DNA from: Onchocerca lupi
Lineage: Eukaryota; Nematoda; Chromadorea; Rhabditida; Onchocercidae
Assembly: GCA_028564675.1 (NCBI GenBank)
Contig: JAOVVO010000204.1
Coordinates: forward strand, 1-64,000
DNA: 64,000 bases
Direction of reading: 5' to 3'
The notes below the pieces were generated by a model. The model ran no database searches. It saw only the letters and a list, made by a program, of their open reading frames with translations, and was not told where the DNA came from. The number at the start of each line of letters is the position of its first letter. Positions within the stretch are counted from its first letter, which is position 1. The translations under genes were made by a program, and so were the position numbers. Below, one piece after another: positions 59,201-64,000 of this stretch.

Positions 59201-62160
59201 AGAGCAAAAGTTTGATCTCATTTTATCCAAATTTTAAAAATTTGATCCGTTGAATTTATTTTGATTATTATATTTTTTGAAATTTCAAAAAATTTACAAT
59301 GAAAATTTGCATTTTTGCCTTTAGTACTTTTATTATTTGTGTCTCATTTCAATCCTTTTTTTTTTTTTTTTCTTTTTGAGACAGCAAATATCGAATTTTT
59401 ACTTCTTTTTTCTTTAGCTTTCTTATATGATTTTTATTGGGAGATAGCATAATGTTGAATTATTCGAAATTATGACTAATTAAATGCAAACTAAGATTTA
59501 TTTTTACTTGAAAATAATTGTAAAATGTTAATAATTGTAGGAAAAACTATAAATATTTAAAAATGTACGTAAATGTAAATAAATGCTTTCATTTTCCAAA
59601 TGTTTATTGATTAGAGATGTAAAGAATTAATAAAAGATTTACATTAAAATGATTTCCGTAACTTAGCAAGCATTATGTTTACTGTTTCTATAACAATTTA
59701 TATCAAAAAGTTTCAGTTTGTTAGATGAAAATTGATCGTATATTTATTTGAACAAATTAATTTAATAGACATGATTATATCACAACTTAATCTCCCATTT
59801 ACTATCAAATTATCTGATATTGAATTTTTGCAAAACTTTGATTGGCAAGGAATTGATCACCGAAATAAAAACAATAATTTTATCGCCCTTTTTTTTTTTA
59901 GACTCATTTATATAAGAGCAACAATTTCATCTCGAATTTTGAATTATGCAAAATTTCTAAGTTTCTTTTTTACAACAAGAAATGTCTAATTTTCTTGCTC
60001 TTTGTTTAGCTTTTTTATATGATTTTCAATGGGAAATAGCTTATTGTTTATAAAAATTAAAAATTAAAAATTTTAATTCCATAGACTATGATGTTGTATG
60101 TAAAATTACATACAGAATAGCGATGAAAAATTGATATTTTACTGAATTTGATAGGAATGAGAGAAGAAAAGAGTCGAATAGACATTGAAGAAAGTTTGTG
60201 ATGATTATAAATTAATGATCAAAATACAATTAATATAGTAGTAGTAGTTGTATTATTTGCTATCTCATTTCACTATTGTCTGTGTTTTCTTCATTAAAAT
60301 ATTGATATCATATTCATTAGCTTCAGGTCATTTTTCTTCGAATTTCTATGGAATTTTGATTCATTTGATGATTTCATCCATTAATATGAATCATTGATCG
60401 ATTAACGGTTAAATGATTATCAGGGCAGTTAGGAAATGATGAAAGATTTTTTCTAAAAAATGCGCTAATCATTATAAAATGTCATTTTATTGCATGGGAA
60501 ATTGGTCCTGATTATTCTGACAACCAATTAACTATATTTTTTAGAACCATTAGAAACATTAATTATGGTTATCAATCTTAATTAATGAATCATAATAGAT
60601 AGATTATTTATTCCATAGCATAAATGAATTAATAGATATGATTACTTTGCAACTTATCTATAGATAAAAAATAAAATTTCAAAAATTGAGCATCAATTTT
60701 TTCTTGTAGAAAAAATATGGAGAAAAAGTTTCATAATAGTGTAATTTAAATTAGTCGGTACGTTGTATCTATAATCCATTTCACTCAAAAGTTGGTAATT
60801 CACAGTGGGCGTGAAATTTTGAGTAATTAAACTGCGAAAAAAAAAAAGCTTCAATAATTGACAGCCAGTATATGAATGTGTCTGGATAATTGTTTTTTGA
60901 AAAGAGAGATTGGTAATCGAACCATTCAATTGGAATTTTATAATACAGAACAGTAATACTAAAATTGTAGCTCTTTATTTCATATTATGGATTTATGACT
61001 ATTTAATTGATCAATGAAATAATATTAATGATAAATAAATGATAAGCGTTTTTTGTATGATATATAAGTGATAAATTTGCAAAAAATATACCACCATCAT
61101 TTTATATTTCCGGCTGAAGCTAATTATATCTTCCATTTTTTTTTTTTTTTCACGGTTTTCTTTATTATAATACATCACTTCAGTCATCATCTCCTACGAA
61201 CTATTATCATGATCTCCGTTTCTTTCGTTTTCATCCTCTTTTACCCGATTTTGCCAACTTGATTTAGGATTTAGTTGCATTCACTGTTCCGGAACCAGAA
61301 TCTGTTATAGGATTGTGATTGCATGACGCAAGATGCATGATCTGAATTAATAACATAAGTTTTTTCGATAAAATTATATCATATCATCTGAAAGTGAGAG
61401 ATGAGAGAAAAGAATTGGACTAAAAACAAAATGTTATGGTGATTAAACAGTATATTAAACAGTACTCATTCAAAATGGAATATTTAAATCGAATTGTTCA
61501 CAAATTCTTTGATAATTGATCCAAAATAAAAAGTTGCTGTAGTTCTAAAACTGCCTATATGTGTAAAAATAAGATATACTTATGTATATATTTTAGTTAT
61601 ATCTATATATAAATATGTTTAAATTTATTGACTTATTTTTACGAAAATTTTGTGATTTGCAGTTTAATTGTCGTCAAATTAATAGTCATAAAAAAAAAAT
61701 TGAGTAAACATAAAAGTAACAAATAATATTGATAGAATTAGGAACTAAAAATAAGATGATAAAGTATTAGCGATGAGTATTTTAATTTTGATTTATTTGC
61801 TCAGAAGTTGCTTATGACGAGTAGATTATCTCAATGATTAGACCTATTGATAAGACCTAGTCAGTGATTGCAATTACTTCCAGTTTTTAATGTTTTTGAT
61901 GTGCAATGAATACTTGGAAACTTTTATTAAATTTATTAGGTTTTCGTTGATGCATATATTTCAAGTTAAACGTCTTAACCTATCATTATTTGTCATATAT
62001 TTTATTTAATGAATGAACTAATGTGAATGAAATGAACTTTTTTTTTGTAAAATTGATTTTTGAATTATTGAAATAAGAGAATTTTAGCTATTTACAGTTC
62101 CAGTTACAAAACTGGTAATAGAAATAATGTTCAAATTATTCATTGGTTGATTTCAATGTA
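56246..62160. other. Gene-poor interval upstream of the galactosyltransferase
   Basis: I see no gene. Open frames at 56957-57199, 59732-59989 and 61068-61262 are hydrophobic or low-complexity and unsupported. A small diverged duplication lies at 59.39 and 59.99 kb, and an 8-bp inverted repeat (TGTATGTA/TACATACA) at 60095-60114. Confidence 0.5.
59395..60056. repeat. Pair of related blocks about 590 bp apart
   Basis: TTAGCTTTCTTATATGATTT near 59415 is matched by TTAGCTTTTTTATATGATTT near 60008, both followed by TC or TT, then ATTGGGAGATAGC or ATGGGAAATAGC, and preceded by similar T-rich sequence. Confidence 0.6.
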
Positions 62161-62166
62161 TAAATG

Positions 62167-62173
62167 GTTTTAG
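62167..62173 (+). promoter_or_regulatory. Probable trans-splice acceptor of the galactosyltransferase gene
   Basis: GGTTTTAG ends at 62173, exactly 20 bases before the ATG at 62194. This is the same spacing as in the receptor gene. Confidence 0.4.
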
Positions 62174-62193
62174 TTGCTATCAGTGGTAGAAAA

Positions 62194-63967
62194 ATGCCTG
62201 TTAATATACGATTATTATCATCTGGATTTTATATCTTATTTGGTATTATCATTGGTTTTTCTCTATCATTTCTGTCTCTATCGGGTAAGTTCTGTATTGT
62301 TTGATATCAATATTAATATGAAAATAATTACGTCATCTAAATTTTATATGATCTTTTAATAAGAATCATCCGTTCAGAAACATTATATCTGATATGAATT
62401 TATTGGATTTCTTCAGATCATAATCTATTTTTTGCCAAATTATCCTTGAAGTTATTGATAACCTTTGTATGCACATCTTTAAAAATCAATAAATATAAAA
62501 TCCAAGCATTGATAATTTTCTTTCATGCATGATTCTAGTAATTTATCAGTTGAATTCAATCTGAATTTTACAAAAAAAAAAAAAATTTTAAAAATTCAAA
62601 ACTCAAAAAAATAAAAAAAATTGTTTACAGCTAAGAGCGCATAACTATGAATCAAATTAACAGTATTAATAATTTTGGCTTATCTTTCATTCTTTTATTA
62701 TTTTATCAGGTGACTATACTTTGACTTCACCAATAGCTCGATTAGCAGTTAAACAGAATATTAAACAAATTTCCAATCATTTTGATGCTCATGATGAATG
62801 GGAAGTTGACGATAGTAATGCACCAACTGTGCCAATATATTTCCATAATAATGAAACCAGTCCACATAATGGTATTTGTTCATTTCTTAAATTCAAATTC
62901 TAGTTTATTTATTCTGTTTTGCAAGTTACAGTTTTTTTTTTTTTTTTTTGAATCAGGAAAGGCTAATTATGTTTCTGCTTTAATAATTTTTTTGATTTAA
63001 TAGTTTTCCAGTTTTTTTTTATTTGAGATTAAAAAGTTATTTAAAATTTTCAAAATTTTCATTAATTTACAGATGATAATTCTGTGGCAAAATTATTGGA
63101 ATCAAAAGTACGAATATTCTGTTGGATATTGACGGGAAAGCAAAATCATGAAAAAAGAGCGAAACATGTAAAAGCGACATGGAGTCGACGTTGTTCAAAG
63201 TAATTATCGTTTTTATGGATAATTATATGTGTAACTACAGTAGTTCATAATAGTTGTAATTTTCTAATAAAACCATTACTTTATTGATGTATTCATTTCA
63301 TTAGCAAATTCGAAGTTTATAATGTTTTACTTTCGGAGCCTTTTAATAGCGAAGAAGAACGCATTTAGATTGTAAAAAGAATGAAATGAAAAAGAAAAGC
63401 ATAAAAAGATATGAGAAAACAAATTAAGTCATTTGGAAATGCTTAAAAGAGTTAAATTAATGTTGTTTCGTTCATCTAAAAACGAAGCAGTAATCATTGC
63501 ACGGTTATAAGCTAGGTTATAAAACCGAGAACATTTGCATATGAATTAGTTCCCAGTATTTTGGTAATCGAAAATAAAAGTGAGAATTATATTAGATATG
63601 GTAACACTTATTTATATCCATCTTAAGTGATGAATCATGTGAGAAATATTTTAGCAACACAGTTTTTTGATCATTTGAATATATTTATGATAGGATTATT
63701 TCATTCTTCTCCAGCAAGTGTAAATGATATAGTTTTGTAATTATTTTAATTTTAAATTATAAATAATTCTAATGATAGGTACATATTTATGTCTTCCGCA
63801 ACAGATCCATCCTTACCATCCATAAATTTGAACATATCGGAAGGTCGTGATCATTTATGGGCCAAAACGAAAGCAGCATTTAAATATTTGCATGATTTTT
63901 ACCTTGACGATTATGATTGGTTTATGAAAGCGGATGATGATACTTATGTAATCGTAGAAAATTTAAG
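62194..63967 (+). CDS. C1GALT1: C1GALT1-type core-1 beta-1,3-galactosyltransferase, 5' part (runs off the right edge)
   Basis: Exons 62194-62284, 62710-62871, 63073-63199 and 63779-63967 join in phase to 189 codons. Seen: a short N-terminal tail, a type II membrane anchor at about 8-29 (GFYILFGIIIGFSLSFLSLS), a 55-residue stem, then the catalytic start VRIFCWILTGKQNHEKRAKH, VKATWSRRC, YIFMSS, EGRDHLWAKTKAAFKY and DWFMKADDDTYVIVENLR. D179-D181 is the metal and UDP-binding DxD motif. Known: this CAZy GT31 enzyme adds galactose to GalNAc-Ser/Thr in the Golgi to form core-1 O-glycans. The rest of the catalytic domain lies beyond base 64000. An extra in-phase exon candidate sits in the intron before exon 4. 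Confidence 0.93.
62285..62709. other. Intron 1 of the galactosyltransferase gene
   Basis: An A/T-rich intron with a short A-run near 62572; nothing else is seen. Confidence 0.6.
63305..63368 (+). CDS. Possible alternative terminal exon of the galactosyltransferase gene
   Basis: After TTTCATTAG the sequence is open in the phase required by the donor at 63199. It would replace exon 4 with NKFEVYNVLLSEPFNSEEER, one more isoleucine and a TAG stop. The predicted product of 147 residues would keep the anchor and stem but lack the DxD motif. Peptide character (no A/T-run residues, acidic end) supports coding, but 20 open codons can arise by chance in this DNA. Confidence 0.35.
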
Positions 63968-64000
63968 GTTTATTTCTATTATTTATTCTTTCTTGACAAT

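Overview
The window looks like nuclear DNA of a nematode, probably a parasitic one of the spirurid/filarial type. The genus is not determined and this is inference. The DNA is strongly A+T-rich with dozens of A/T homopolymer runs, introns are short to medium with TTTCAG-type acceptors, and the first coding exons of three genes lie about 20 nt behind a TTTCAG/TTTTAG site, as expected for spliced-leader trans-splicing. One gene belongs to the nematode MUP-4/MUA-3 cuticle-attachment receptor family. No bacterial operons, CRISPR arrays or insertion sequences are present.

Layout. (1) 71-11848, minus: the 5' half of a MUP-4/MUA-3-type receptor, rebuilt as 15 phase-compatible exons (signal peptide, eight EGF-like modules, a vWA domain with complete MIDAS, two more EGF-like modules); it runs off the left edge. 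(2) 11876-28680: about 17 kb without a recognisable gene except one orphan reading frame at 22.8 kb; it holds homopolymers, tandem duplications, a 49-bp satellite and a cluster of TGCATGCA octamers. (3) 29088-29447, plus: a 119-residue single-span membrane protein of unknown function. (4) 33287-39157, minus: a complete nine-exon SLC30A9/ZNT9-type zinc transporter with one GC-AG intron. (5) 40411-40482, plus: tRNA-Glu(UUC). (6) 41817-41975, plus: a 52-codon reading frame built on an exact 33-bp repeat with three perfect CACGT dyads. (7) 44374-46666, plus: a four-exon ABHD14-type alpha/beta hydrolase with an N-terminal membrane anchor. (8) 46667-62160: another 15-kb gene-poor stretch, with a diverged second copy of a 1-kb segment from 42.6 kb, a GC-richer island with palindromes at 51.5 kb, and a broken protein-like remnant with bacterial-style codon choice at 53.5-54.1 kb. 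(9) 62194 to the right edge, plus: the 5' half of a C1GALT1-type core-1 galactosyltransferase, with a possible alternative terminal exon.

The genes do not form an operon or a pathway. They face both ways, are separated by long repeat-rich DNA, and serve separate jobs: epidermis-cuticle adhesion, mitochondrial zinc export, a small hydrolase, mucin-type O-glycosylation and a tRNA. The least explained parts are the 33-bp dyad repeat/mini-ORF, the degraded remnant near 54 kb, the palindrome-rich island at 51.5 kb and the paired 1-kb duplication.
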